8,452 bases of DNA from an uncultured Flavobacteriaceae bacterium (GCA_945788155.1 CALZKX010000207.1:1-8452), one strand, 5' to 3'. Shown: positions 1-6,495, counted from the stretch's first letter. The notes: generated from the sequence alone by a model not told the origin. Translations and numbers: made by a program.

Positions 1-166
1 ACTTTCCGGTAAACTTTGAAATTATTTGATGCGTATTATCTGATGAATTGTCGTTTACTACAATTAGTCGTTTAGGAGGTAATGTTTGATTAACTAGAGA
101 TTCTAAAGTAAGACCAATAGTGTCTTGCTCGTTATGTGCTGGTATGACGATGTAGAAATCCATCAT
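1..166 (-). CDS. Family 2 glycosyltransferase, N-terminal fragment
   Basis: The first 55 codons of a glycosyltransferase with a GT-A (family 2) fold; the rest lies beyond the left edge. The visible part has the standard opening of the family: a hydrophobic first strand ending in IPAHNE (residues 8-13), a helix with LESLVNQT (21-28), then a second strand leading to VVNDNSSDNT (36-45), the counterpart of the usual VVDDGSTDNT that binds the nucleotide-sugar. Asp39 and Asp43 are the expected nucleotide-contacting acids. The later DXD metal site and the acceptor region are not in view, so donor and acceptor sugars are unknown. The start is the first of two consecutive ATG codons. It overlaps the stop of the methyltransferase gene as ATGA, which points to translational coupling and a shared transcript. 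Starting at the second ATG is equally possible. The family assignment is firm; the role in glycosylating the product of the neighbouring synthase is inference. Confidence 0.85.
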   Translation of the reverse strand, partial: MMDFYIVIPAHNEQDTIGLTLESLVNQTLPPKRLIVVNDNSSDNTHQIISKFTGK

Positions 167-684
167 TTTCTTTCAGCATAAACTATGTAGTAACGAGGTG
201 TAAACCATCTTAAAATTGGTCTAATTCCAATTTTTTTTGTTGGGTTGGTCCATTTTTTGCGGTCTTTTATTTCCCAACCGGCTTTTTCCAGCAACCAATC
301 GAATTGCCAATCTTCAAATTCGTGGTAATGCCTATCCCACTTATCGGTTTTGCTTCTGTAAGCTGAAGCAAACCAAAGTTTTAAAGGGACGCTAGCAACT
401 AGTTTATTTGCTTTAATACTTTTTAAGACTGTAAAAGGCGATAGTAAATGCTCAAAAATTTCAAAAGCTGTTACAACTTCTGTAGATGAGTTTTCTATGC
501 TCGAAGTGTTAGTGTCTAAATCCTCACCTTTAGTATTTTCAACTTTATAACCATGGTCTTCCATTATTTTTGTGAATGGGTTTTCCACACCAAGATCCAA
601 TACTGTTGAAGTAATAGGAACGTGGTCTTTTAAAAAATCTAAAGTATGTCTGTATCTTTTATGCGGAAATTTACCTTCGTACAT
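163..684 (-). CDS. Class I SAM-dependent methyltransferase-like protein
   Basis: A 173-residue soluble protein with the outline of a small class I (Rossmann) methyltransferase. VLDLGVENPFT (28-38) sits where motif I, VLDLGCGxG, is expected. AFEIFEHLLSP (73-83) matches the post-motif segment around the acidic loop and EHL, and LVASVPL (95-101) fits the strand carrying the usual phrase for 'vision of a proper result'. The HYHEFEDWQFDWLLEKAGW segment (119-137) matches the common C-terminal step H(Y/F)xE(F/Y)xxxxxxxLLxxAGF. The glycine-rich GxGxG of motif I is reduced to a single Gly32 after Asp30, so SAM binding may be altered. The ATG begins one base after the stop of the KASIII-like gene, and the stop overlaps the glycosyltransferase start, so the three are almost certainly cotranscribed. 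The substrate is not evident; modification of a lipid or glycolipid intermediate is a guess from context. Confidence 0.75.
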   Translation of the reverse strand: MYEGKFPHKRYRHTLDFLKDHVPITSTVLDLGVENPFTKIMEDHGYKVENTKGEDLDTNTSSIENSSTEVVTAFEIFEHLLSPFTVLKSIKANKLVASVPLKLWFASAYRSKTDKWDRHYHEFEDWQFDWLLEKAGWEIKDRKKWTNPTKKIGIRPILRWFTPRYYIVYAERK

Positions 685-685
685 T

Positions 686-1744
686 TTATACCTTGTAAAC
701 TATGGCATTAATATTCATTCCGGCACCAACACTGGCAAATATGATAATATCTCCTTTATTGATTTGTTGATCTTTTAACTTGCCTTTTAAAATCATATCA
801 TAAAGTGTTGGAACTGTTGCTACACTAGAGTTGCCAAGTTTATCAATGGTCATGGGCATGATTCCATCAGGCATTTCCATATTGTGCAGTTTATAAAAGC
901 GTTTTACAATGGCCTCGTCCATTTTTTCATTGGCTTGGTGAATCAATATTTTTTTTACCTCACCAATTGGTATCCCAGTTTTATCAAGGCATGATTTAAT
1001 TGCAAGAGGTACGTTGGTCAAAGCGAATTCATATATTTTTCTGCCATACATTTTAATATAGCGGCGTTTATCTGTGACTTCTGGATTATTGGTTTCGCCA
1101 AAATAGATAAAATGGGCTTCATCAAGTGCAAAAGTGGCAGTATCATGGGCAATTATTCCACCTTCTTCATTGGTTGATTCAACAACTACAGCTGCTGCAC
1201 CATCAGAATATATCATAGAGTCCCTATCATGCTTGTCAATTACTCGAGATAAGGTTTCAGAGCCAATAACCAAGCATTTTTTTGCAATTCCTGACTTAAT
1301 AAAAGCATTGGCTTGAATGACACCTTCTATCCACCCTGGACATCCAAAAAGAATATCATAGCCAACACATTTTGGGTTTTTAATTCCAAGAAGATGCTTT
1401 ACCCGAGAGGCAATGCTAGGAACCGTGTCGCTTTGTTCGGAATCGTGTTTTATATCGCCATAATTATGAGCAATAATAATATAGTCTAATTCTTCAGGGT
1501 TAATTTCGGCATCTGCAATGGCTTTTTCAGCAGCGTAGGTTGCGATATCAGAGTTGTTTAACTCTTCTTTAATATAGCGCCTTTCACCAATTCCTGTAAT
1601 GGATTTAAACTTTTCAACAATAACTTGGTTTGTGTTGTTTATTGGAGAACCATCAGCATTTAAAAATTCGTGTTGATAAAAATTTTCGTTCGTTTCTATT
1701 CGGCTTGGAATAAAACTTCCTGTACCTGTAATTTTTATATTCAT
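686..1744 (-). CDS. 3-oxoacyl-ACP synthase III (KASIII/FabH)-like protein
   Basis: A 352-residue thiolase-fold condensing enzyme, slightly longer than typical FabH (about 320-335). The N-terminus MNIKITGTGSFIPSR is the normal FabH opening, which supports this start. TGIGERRY (50-57) matches the TGIxxRR signature. The Cys-His-Asn triad is complete: Cys135 in ILFGCPGW, His269 in ILIHQANEKM (the QANxRI-like ACP-contact segment), and Asn305 in KLGNSSVATVPT. Enzymes of this type load an acyl group on Cys and condense it with a malonyl thioester, which starts fatty acid or polyketide chains. Intact catalysis is therefore expected. Its pairing with a methyltransferase and a glycosyltransferase, and not with fabD/fabG/acpP, suggests a specialised acyl or polyketide-derived product and not the housekeeping FabH. 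An acyltransferase or OleA-like role cannot be excluded. It is the first gene of its cluster, behind a terminator-like hairpin. Confidence 0.88.
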   Translation of the reverse strand: MNIKITGTGSFIPSRIETNENFYQHEFLNADGSPINNTNQVIVEKFKSITGIGERRYIKEELNNSDIATYAAEKAIADAEINPEELDYIIIAHNYGDIKHDSEQSDTVPSIASRVKHLLGIKNPKCVGYDILFGCPGWIEGVIQANAFIKSGIAKKCLVIGSETLSRVIDKHDRDSMIYSDGAAAVVVESTNEEGGIIAHDTATFALDEAHFIYFGETNNPEVTDKRRYIKMYGRKIYEFALTNVPLAIKSCLDKTGIPIGEVKKILIHQANEKMDEAIVKRFYKLHNMEMPDGIMPMTIDKLGNSSVATVPTLYDMILKGKLKDQQINKGDIIIFASVGAGMNINAIVYKV

Positions 1745-1747
1745 ATT

Positions 1748-1806
1748 AAAAACTTGCCTTTAACTTTGCTAATGTAACGAATATAATAGCAAAATATTAA
1801 AGGCAA
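1748..1806 (-). terminator. Rho-independent terminator-like hairpin after gcvP
   Basis: A perfect 10-bp inverted repeat, TTGCCTTTAA at 1754-1763 and TTAAAGGCAA at 1797-1806, encloses a second 7-bp pair, TTTGCTA at 1765-1771 and TAGCAAA at 1787-1793. The two stems are separated by an internal loop of one base against three, with a 15-base apical loop. On the minus strand the hairpin is followed at once by GTTTTT (1753-1748), so polarity fits termination of gcvP, whose stop codon is 37 bases upstream. On the plus strand there is no T-run after it. The stem is AT-rich, so strength is uncertain. It ends only nine bases before the KASIII-like start codon, so it could also act as a leader or attenuator structure. 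Confidence 0.6.
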
Positions 1807-1809
1807 AAA
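1778..1809 (-). promoter_or_regulatory. Possible promoter of the KASIII-like cluster
   Basis: On the minus strand TTTTTG (1809-1804) is followed after 18 bases by TATATTCG (1785-1778). This resembles the Bacteroidetes -33 TTTG / -7 TAnnTTTG arrangement with one mismatch in the -7 box. Transcription would begin near 1772, about 28 bases before the ATG at 1744. The site lies inside the hairpin described above, with its -7 box in the apical loop region. This is a motif match only. Confidence 0.35.
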
Positions 1810-1843
1810 GGGTTTTAATTTATTTTACGATGTTCAACACATT

Positions 1844-4693
1844 TTAAGCTTCCATAAATTCTTCAATTGGAGCGCAAGTACATATTAAATTCCTATCGCC
1901 ATAAGCATCGTCCACACGTCTTACACTTGGCCAAAATTTATTGTTTTTTACATAATCTAGAGGGAATGCTGCTTCTGTTCTACTATATGGTAAATCCCAA
2001 GTATCAGCAGTGAGCATTTCCATAGTGTGAGGTGCGTTTTTTAGCACATTATTTGGGTTGCCTTTATCGGCAACTTCAATTTCTTTTCTAATAGAAATCA
2101 TGGCATCACAAAAACGGTCTAACTCTTCTTTGCTTTCACTTTCTGTTGGTTCAATCATTAAAGTTCCAGCCACTGGAAACGATACTGTTGGTGCATGGAA
2201 ACCATAATCCATTAATCGTTTGGCAATGTCACTAACTTCAATGCCATGTGCTTTAAAAGCCCTGCAATCCACAATCATTTCGTGTGCGGCGCGTCCTTGT
2301 TCACCAGAATACAGCGTGTCAAAATGACCTTCTAAACGCACTTTTAAATAGTTGGCGTTTAAAATGGCGATTTTGGTGGATTGGGTCAACCCTTCAGCAC
2401 CTAACATGCATATATAACCATAAGATATCAAGCAAGCTAAAGCAGATCCATAAGGAGCAGCAGAAATTGCGGTAATAGCATTTTCTCCTCCAACTTTTAT
2501 CACTGGATTTCCTGGCAAAAATGGGACCAACTGCTCAGCAACACAAATTGGCCCAACTCCTGGACCACCTCCACCATGAGGAATTGCAAAGGTTTTGTGT
2601 AAGTTCAAATGGCAAACGTCTGCTCCAATGTTTCCAGGATTCGTTAATCCTACTTGTGCATTCATATTGGCACCATCCATATAGACTTGACCACCATTAT
2701 CGTGAACTATTTGAGTAATCTCTTTAATAGCAGATTCATATACACCATGTGTTGATGGGTATGTTACCATTAATGCAGATAGATTGTCTTTATGAAGTTT
2801 AGCTTTTTCTCGTAAATCATGTACATCAATATTTCCTTCTTCGGTAGATTTTGTTACAATCACTTTCATTCCAGCCATAACTGCGCTTGCAGGGTTTGTA
2901 CCATGAGCAGACGATGGGATTAAACAGATATTTCTATGATGGTCACCACGAGATTCGTGGTAAGCCTTTATCACCATAAGTCCTGCATATTCACCTTGTG
3001 CTCCTGAATTTGGTTGCAACGATGTCGCGGCAAATCCAGTAATTTCAGTTAATTGATCTTCTAATTTTTTAAGAACTGTCAAATAACCTTCTACTTGATT
3101 TAATGGCGCAAAAGGATGAATGCTTCCCCAATTGGACCAACTTAAAGGCAACATTTCGGCAGCTGCATTTAACTTCATTGTACAAGAGCCTAACGAAATC
3201 ATCGAGTGATTTAATGATAAATCTTTACGTTCTAACAATTTTATATAACGCATTAATTCGGTTTCTGAATGATACGTGTTAAATACTTCATTCTCTAAAA
3301 ACTCAGACGTTCTTTTTACTGCATTTAAAATGTTATCTGCTTTTGTAATAGAAGTTAATTTATTTCCTGTTTTACCAGCTACTTCAGCAAAAATGGAAAT
3401 GATGGTATTTACATCAGATAAAATGGTCGTTTCGTTCAACGAGATAGTTACAGTATCTGCATTGGTATAATAGAAATTGACGCCTTTAGATTCGGCAACA
3501 ACCTTTACTTTATCAGCATTGGCTTTAATTTTTAAAGTATCAAAATACGCTGAGTTTTCTTGAACAAAACCTAAACCCTGTAATGCACTATCTAAACTGC
3601 ACGTTGCATTATGAACTTTATCTGCTATGTATTGCAATCCTCTTGGACCATGATACACTGCATACATTCCAGCCATAACTGCCAATAACACTTGAGCAGT
3701 ACAAATATTAGATGTTGCTTTATCACGTTTAATATGTTGCTCACGAGTTTGTAATGCCATTCGTAAAGCACGATTTCCATTTGTGTCTTTAGTAACACCA
3801 ATAATACGTCCTGGAATACTACGTTTGTAATCTTCTTTAGTTGCAAAATAAGCAGCGTGTGGACCTCCATAACCCATTGGAATTCCAAAACGTTGCGTGG
3901 TTCCAACAACCACATCTGCTCCAAATTTTCCTGGAGCTTCCAATTTTACCAAACTTAAAATATCAGCAGCGACTGCTACTTTAATATTTGAATTGTTTGC
4001 TTTAGCTATAAACGATTTGATGTCATGTATTTGTCCATGTTTTCCTGGATACTGTACAATAGCAGCAAAATATTCTGAAGAATAATCAAACTCGTTTACA
4101 TTTCCTACAACCAATTCAATTCCTAATGGATTTGAGCGTGTTTGTAAGAGGGATAATGTTTGAGGCAAGATGTCTTCATCTACAAAAAGTTTTACAATAT
4201 GGTCTTTCTTTTGTTGACGTTCCCTTACCGCAAACAGTAAAGCCATAGCTTCAGCTGCGGCAGTACTTTCATCAAGAAGCGATGCATTGGCAACCTCCAT
4301 TCCAGTTAAATCCACAATCATGGTTTGAAAATTTAGAAGCGCTTCTAAACGGCCTTGGGCGATTTCGGCCTGGTAAGGTGTGTATGCTGTATACCAACCT
4401 GGATTTTCAAGAATATTACGTTGTATTACTGCTGGTAAATTAGATGGATGGTATCCAAGACCAATGTACGATTTGAATACTTTGTTTTTTGAGGCCAGAT
4501 CATGTATGTGTTGCAAGTACTCTTGCTCACTCATGGCAGTATCCAAATTGAGTGGGTTTTGTAATTTTATATTGTCTGGAACTGTTTCAAAAATAAGTTG
4601 GTCCATGGATGATGCTCCTATGGTATTGAGCATAGCTTCATGGTCACTGGTTTTAGGGCCTATGTGGCGCAGTGCAAACGAATCTGTATTCAT
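1844..4693 (-). CDS. gcvP: Glycine dehydrogenase (decarboxylating), P-protein
   Basis: The PLP-dependent P-protein of the glycine cleavage system. It decarboxylates glycine and passes the aminomethyl group to the lipoyl arm of H-protein (GcvH). With 949 residues it is the single-chain form (E. coli has about 957), joining an N-terminal and a C-terminal aminotransferase-like half. Landmarks, numbered from the ATG at 4693, are ALRHIGP at the N-terminus, ESTAAAEAM near 142-150, SLGSCTMKLNA near 500-510 opening the second half, SSAHGTNPASA near 594-604, and LNLHKTFAIPHGGGGPG with the predicted PLP lysine at about 700. The frame stays open nine codons further to a TTG, but that codon falls in the likely -7 box and MNTDSFALRHIGP is the family's normal start, so ATG 4693 is chosen. 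No gcvT or gcvH is in view; separate location is common in this group. The gene appears complete and undisrupted. It is followed by a terminator-like hairpin. Confidence 0.97.
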   Translation of the reverse strand: MNTDSFALRHIGPKTSDHEAMLNTIGASSMDQLIFETVPDNIKLQNPLNLDTAMSEQEYLQHIHDLASKNKVFKSYIGLGYHPSNLPAVIQRNILENPGWYTAYTPYQAEIAQGRLEALLNFQTMIVDLTGMEVANASLLDESTAAAEAMALLFAVRERQQKKDHIVKLFVDEDILPQTLSLLQTRSNPLGIELVVGNVNEFDYSSEYFAAIVQYPGKHGQIHDIKSFIAKANNSNIKVAVAADILSLVKLEAPGKFGADVVVGTTQRFGIPMGYGGPHAAYFATKEDYKRSIPGRIIGVTKDTNGNRALRMALQTREQHIKRDKATSNICTAQVLLAVMAGMYAVYHGPRGLQYIADKVHNATCSLDSALQGLGFVQENSAYFDTLKIKANADKVKVVAESKGVNFYYTNADTVTISLNETTILSDVNTIISIFAEVAGKTGNKLTSITKADNILNAVKRTSEFLENEVFNTYHSETELMRYIKLLERKDLSLNHSMISLGSCTMKLNAAAEMLPLSWSNWGSIHPFAPLNQVEGYLTVLKKLEDQLTEITGFAATSLQPNSGAQGEYAGLMVIKAYHESRGDHHRNICLIPSSAHGTNPASAVMAGMKVIVTKSTEEGNIDVHDLREKAKLHKDNLSALMVTYPSTHGVYESAIKEITQIVHDNGGQVYMDGANMNAQVGLTNPGNIGADVCHLNLHKTFAIPHGGGGPGVGPICVAEQLVPFLPGNPVIKVGGENAITAISAAPYGSALACLISYGYICMLGAEGLTQSTKIAILNANYLKVRLEGHFDTLYSGEQGRAAHEMIVDCRAFKAHGIEVSDIAKRLMDYGFHAPTVSFPVAGTLMIEPTESESKEELDRFCDAMISIRKEIEVADKGNPNNVLKNAPHTMEMLTADTWDLPYSRTEAAFPLDYVKNNKFWPSVRRVDDAYGDRNLICTCAPIEEFMEA

Positions 4694-4717
4694 ACTAAAA
4701 GGTTGAGTTTTGAAGCG

Positions 4718-4725
4718 CAAAATTA
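4718..4725 (-). promoter_or_regulatory. Probable -7 box of the gcvP promoter
   Basis: TAATTTTG on the minus strand matches the Bacteroidetes TAnnTTTG -7 consensus exactly, 24 bases before the chosen gcvP ATG. No convincing TTTG -33 element is seen at the usual spacing. No glycine-riboswitch-like structure was noticed in the short leader, which is too short to hold one. Confidence 0.45.
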
Positions 4726-4768
4726 ATGAATAAAAAGCAGTTTTGTTATGCTAATAATGAAAGTTTTT

Positions 4769-4780
4769 AACCATTTTAAG
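4769..4780 (+). repeat. 12-bp element shared with the sigma-factor upstream region
   Basis: AACCATTTTAAG lies 31 bases before the UbiA-like start codon. The identical 12-mer occurs on the opposite strand at 6510-6521, upstream of the ECF sigma gene and reading in the direction of that gene. Both copies are intergenic and oriented the same way relative to the downstream gene. This could be a regulatory site or a promoter element; chance is not excluded because the sequence is AT-rich. Confidence 0.35.
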
Positions 4781-4799
4781 GCATTATTAACAGTTTGCC

Positions 4800-4807
4800 T
4801 AAATTTG
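4800..4807 (+). promoter_or_regulatory. Probable -7 box of the UbiA-like gene, leaderless arrangement
   Basis: TAAATTTG is an exact TAnnTTTG match only four bases before the ATG at 4812. Transcription from it would begin at about the start codon, giving a leaderless or nearly leaderless mRNA. No -33 TTTG at normal spacing is clear. Confidence 0.4.
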
Positions 4808-4811
4808 TATT

Positions 4812-5642
4812 ATGCTTTTGCTAAAACGTCTTTTCGATTTTTATATTAACAGTAGCATTCATGTGGCTCTTGCTGTATGTGGATTGGTCTGGGTAACGCT
4901 GTTGAATTTTAATGTTGGAGTCGATTTAGATTTTTTGTACTTCACATTTTTTGCTTCGGTAACTGGTTATAATTTTGTAAAGTATTTTGGATTGGCAAAA
5001 TTCCACCATAGGAGTTTAGCAAGTTGGTTGAAGTATATTCAAATATTTTCGTTTTTATGTTTTATAGGTTTGGTATATTTTACATTAAAACTTAAAGGAG
5101 AAACCATTATTTATTTTGGTGTGTTAGGTGTTATAACATTTATATATGCCATTCCTTTTCTTCCTAAAAAAATATTTTTGGAAGCTGGGAACCTAAGAGC
5201 TATAAGCGGCTTGAAAATTTATGTAATAGCGTTTGTTTGGATGGCTGTAACCGTTATTATTCCTTTGTTAAATGAAGGCTATGTGTATGATAATGATATG
5301 TTGATTGAATCTATACAACGCTATGTATATGTTATTATAGCGATGTTGCCTTTTGAAATAGGAGACATGAAATATGATAGTATTAAGTTATCTACAATAC
5401 CACAAAGCATTGGTATTGCAAGAACAAAAATCATAGGTATCTTTATGGTTTTGGTTATGTTTTTACTTGAATTTTTTAAGGATGGATTTTACGTCAATAA
5501 AACAATTATTTTAGGAATAGTATCTTTATTGCTCTTGTTGTTTTTGGTATTTAGTAGTGTCAAGCAAAAAAAATATTATTGCGGATTTTGGGTTGAAGGC
5601 ATCCCAATATTGTGGGCAATATTGACCACTGCTAATTATTAA
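4812..5642 (+). CDS. UbiA-superfamily-like integral membrane protein
   Basis: A 276-residue, very hydrophobic protein with about nine predicted membrane helices (roughly 15-34, 40-59, 75-93, 98-115, 132-153, 168-183, 205-221, 229-249, 258-273), the helix number of UbiA prenyltransferases. These enzymes transfer an isoprenyl chain from a diphosphate to an acceptor in the membrane. The second Asp motif is recognisable: D185-x3-D189 in IGDMKYDSIKLSTIPQSIG, similar to DxxYDRxxGxxTLPxxLG of the family. YAIPFLP (112-118), followed by LRAISGLKIYVIAFVW (128-143), fits the loop and helix before it. The first motif, normally NDxxDxxxD, reads YNFVKYFG (53-60): Asn54 remains but the acids are gone. So either the enzyme has drifted in substrate or metal use, or it is not a prenyltransferase. 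It is transcribed divergently from gcvP. Its 3' end overlaps the convergent small gene by 11 bp. Confidence 0.65.
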   Translation: MLLLKRLFDFYINSSIHVALAVCGLVWVTLLNFNVGVDLDFLYFTFFASVTGYNFVKYFGLAKFHHRSLASWLKYIQIFSFLCFIGLVYFTLKLKGETIIYFGVLGVITFIYAIPFLPKKIFLEAGNLRAISGLKIYVIAFVWMAVTVIIPLLNEGYVYDNDMLIESIQRYVYVIIAMLPFEIGDMKYDSIKLSTIPQSIGIARTKIIGIFMVLVMFLLEFFKDGFYVNKTIILGIVSLLLLLFLVFSSVKQKKYYCGFWVEGIPILWAILTTANY

Positions 5643-5898
5643 TGGGATTTTTTAATTTTTTTTGAAAATTAGTTTCTAGTTGTTCTTTTTCGCATTTTTT
5701 TAAACAATCAACTTCAGGCTTGTACGTTAGTTTGGTAAGTTTAGTATTGTTTGCCGAATATTTCCTGCAAGCCTTACAGTACAAAAGATGTATATTGAGT
5801 TTGATTTTTTCCCATAATGAAGCTTCTTTGTACTGTGTTTTGTCACAAGTATGAGTTGCTTTATCGCATGAAACAAATAATTTAAAATCTTTACTCAT
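5632..5898 (-). CDS. Small ZAS-like zinc-finger protein, probable anti-sigma factor
   Basis: An 88-residue soluble protein with no membrane segment. LNIHLLYCKACRKY (35-47) contains H37-x3-C41-x2-C44, the core of the zinc-binding anti-sigma (ZAS) motif, and the upstream Cys11 or Cys18 could supply the fourth ligand. Further Cys/His pairs are C11/H16/C18 and C65/C69. The C-terminus is Lys-rich. It begins nine bases after the stop of the ECF sigma gene, so it is almost certainly cotranscribed with it, the usual layout of a sigma and its regulator. A soluble ZAS protein could sense redox or zinc in the cytoplasm. As far as I recall, relatives in flavobacteria have been labelled glycine dehydrogenase; nothing in the sequence resembles GcvP. 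Its last bases overlap the convergent UbiA-like gene. The sigma-binding role is inferred from motif and position. Confidence 0.65.
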   Translation of the reverse strand: MSKDFKLFVSCDKATHTCDKTQYKEASLWEKIKLNIHLLYCKACRKYSANNTKLTKLTYKPEVDCLKKCEKEQLETNFQKKLKNPINN

Positions 5899-5907
5899 TA
5901 TTATATA

Positions 5908-6462
5908 TTAAAACCAGTTTTTTTCCATACATGAAGCTAAAGATGTCCTGGCCCTATGTATTAGTACCCAAAGGTTAGACGCTGTAATACCTAACTCATT
6001 ACAAATTGTTTCAGTATCGTAGCCTAACAATGTTTTCATTTTAAAAACCTGGGCTTGTTTGGATGGCAATTTACTAATGCAATTGTGAATTGCCAAACCA
6101 AGTTCGGTGTTTTCTAGGTTGTTTTCGGCTGTTTTGTCATAAGGATCTGCCACACGTTGTTCAAGCCAATCACCTTCATTTTCGCCATCAAAATTAAGGT
6201 TCATCCTTACTTCGGCTTTGCCTTTATTGGAGTTTATTTTCCTGTAATGGTCAATTATTTTTCTTTTCAAAATAGAAATTAACCATGTACGTTCACTGGC
6301 TTGACCTTTAAAGTTTTTCATTGATTTTAAGCCTGCAAAAAAGGTTTCCTGTACCAAGTCTTGAGCAGTCTCTCTGTCCTTTACACGTGTAATAGTGTAA
6401 TTGAAAAGATAATCTGAATACAAATCTATCCATTTATTTGGATTTATTTCGTGACCTGACAT
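5908..6462 (-). CDS. ECF-type sigma-70 family RNA polymerase sigma factor
   Basis: A 184-residue alternative sigma factor of the extracytoplasmic-function type, holding only regions 2 and 4. Region 2 spans about 14-76: YLFNYTITRVKDRETAQDLVQETF contacts core polymerase and carries the acidic DLVQETF helix, and SERTWLISILKRKIIDHYRK is the -10 recognition part. Region 4 spans about 122-178 with the helix-turn-helix LGYDTETICNELGITASNLWVLIHRARTSLASCM that reads the -35 element. The linker (about 80-120) is acidic, with NFDGENEGDWLEQ. Length and layout are normal for the family. It heads a two-gene unit with the small ZAS-like gene, which likely controls it. The regulon cannot be told from sequence. 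A -7-like box sits 25 bases upstream, and a 12-bp element shared with the UbiA-like promoter region lies just beyond, raising possible self-regulation. Confidence 0.93.
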   Translation of the reverse strand: MSGHEINPNKWIDLYSDYLFNYTITRVKDRETAQDLVQETFFAGLKSMKNFKGQASERTWLISILKRKIIDHYRKINSNKGKAEVRMNLNFDGENEGDWLEQRVADPYDKTAENNLENTELGLAIHNCISKLPSKQAQVFKMKTLLGYDTETICNELGITASNLWVLIHRARTSLASCMEKNWF

Positions 6463-6487
6463 AGATGGTTGTTAATTTTACTCTTTT

Positions 6488-6495
6488 CAAAAATA
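6488..6495 (-). promoter_or_regulatory. Probable -7 box of the sigma-factor operon
   Basis: TATTTTTG on the minus strand is an exact TAnnTTTG match 25 bases before the sigma start codon. It gives the sigma and ZAS-like pair its own promoter, separate from the upstream peptidase gene, which ends 107 bases away. The -33 region holds only a T-run (TTTT about 17 bases upstream). No clear terminator hairpin for the peptidase gene was found in 6463-6569. Confidence 0.45.

Noticed and set aside
74..93. A perfect AGGAGG followed by an ATG on the plus strand, like a ribosome binding site.
   Set aside because: The ATG at 82 meets a stop after three codons, and the bases are the complement of Leu-Pro-Pro-Lys codons of the glycosyltransferase. 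This group rarely uses Shine-Dalgarno sites.
2284..2718. Plus-strand open frames antisense to gcvP (2284-2475 and 2521-2718).
   Set aside because: They lie wholly within the well-conserved gcvP coding sequence and show no recognisable domain or upstream signal. They are frame shadows.
3625..3924. A 99-codon minus-strand open frame inside gcvP in another frame.
   Set aside because: The gcvP frame is continuous and matches the family across this stretch, so there is no frameshift and no reason for a second gene.
4752..4789. An 8-bp inverted repeat, TAATAATG and CATTATTA, in the divergent gcvP/UbiA-like intergenic region.
   Set aside because: It is short, composed mostly of A and T with a 22-base spacer, and has no T-run. 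It is well within chance for this composition, though an operator is not impossible.
5632..5680. A possible bidirectional terminator between the convergent UbiA-like and ZAS-like genes.
   Set aside because: Only AATTTT/AAAATT pairing is present, with no GC pairs in the stem. The genes overlap by 11 bp, and no stable hairpin was found.
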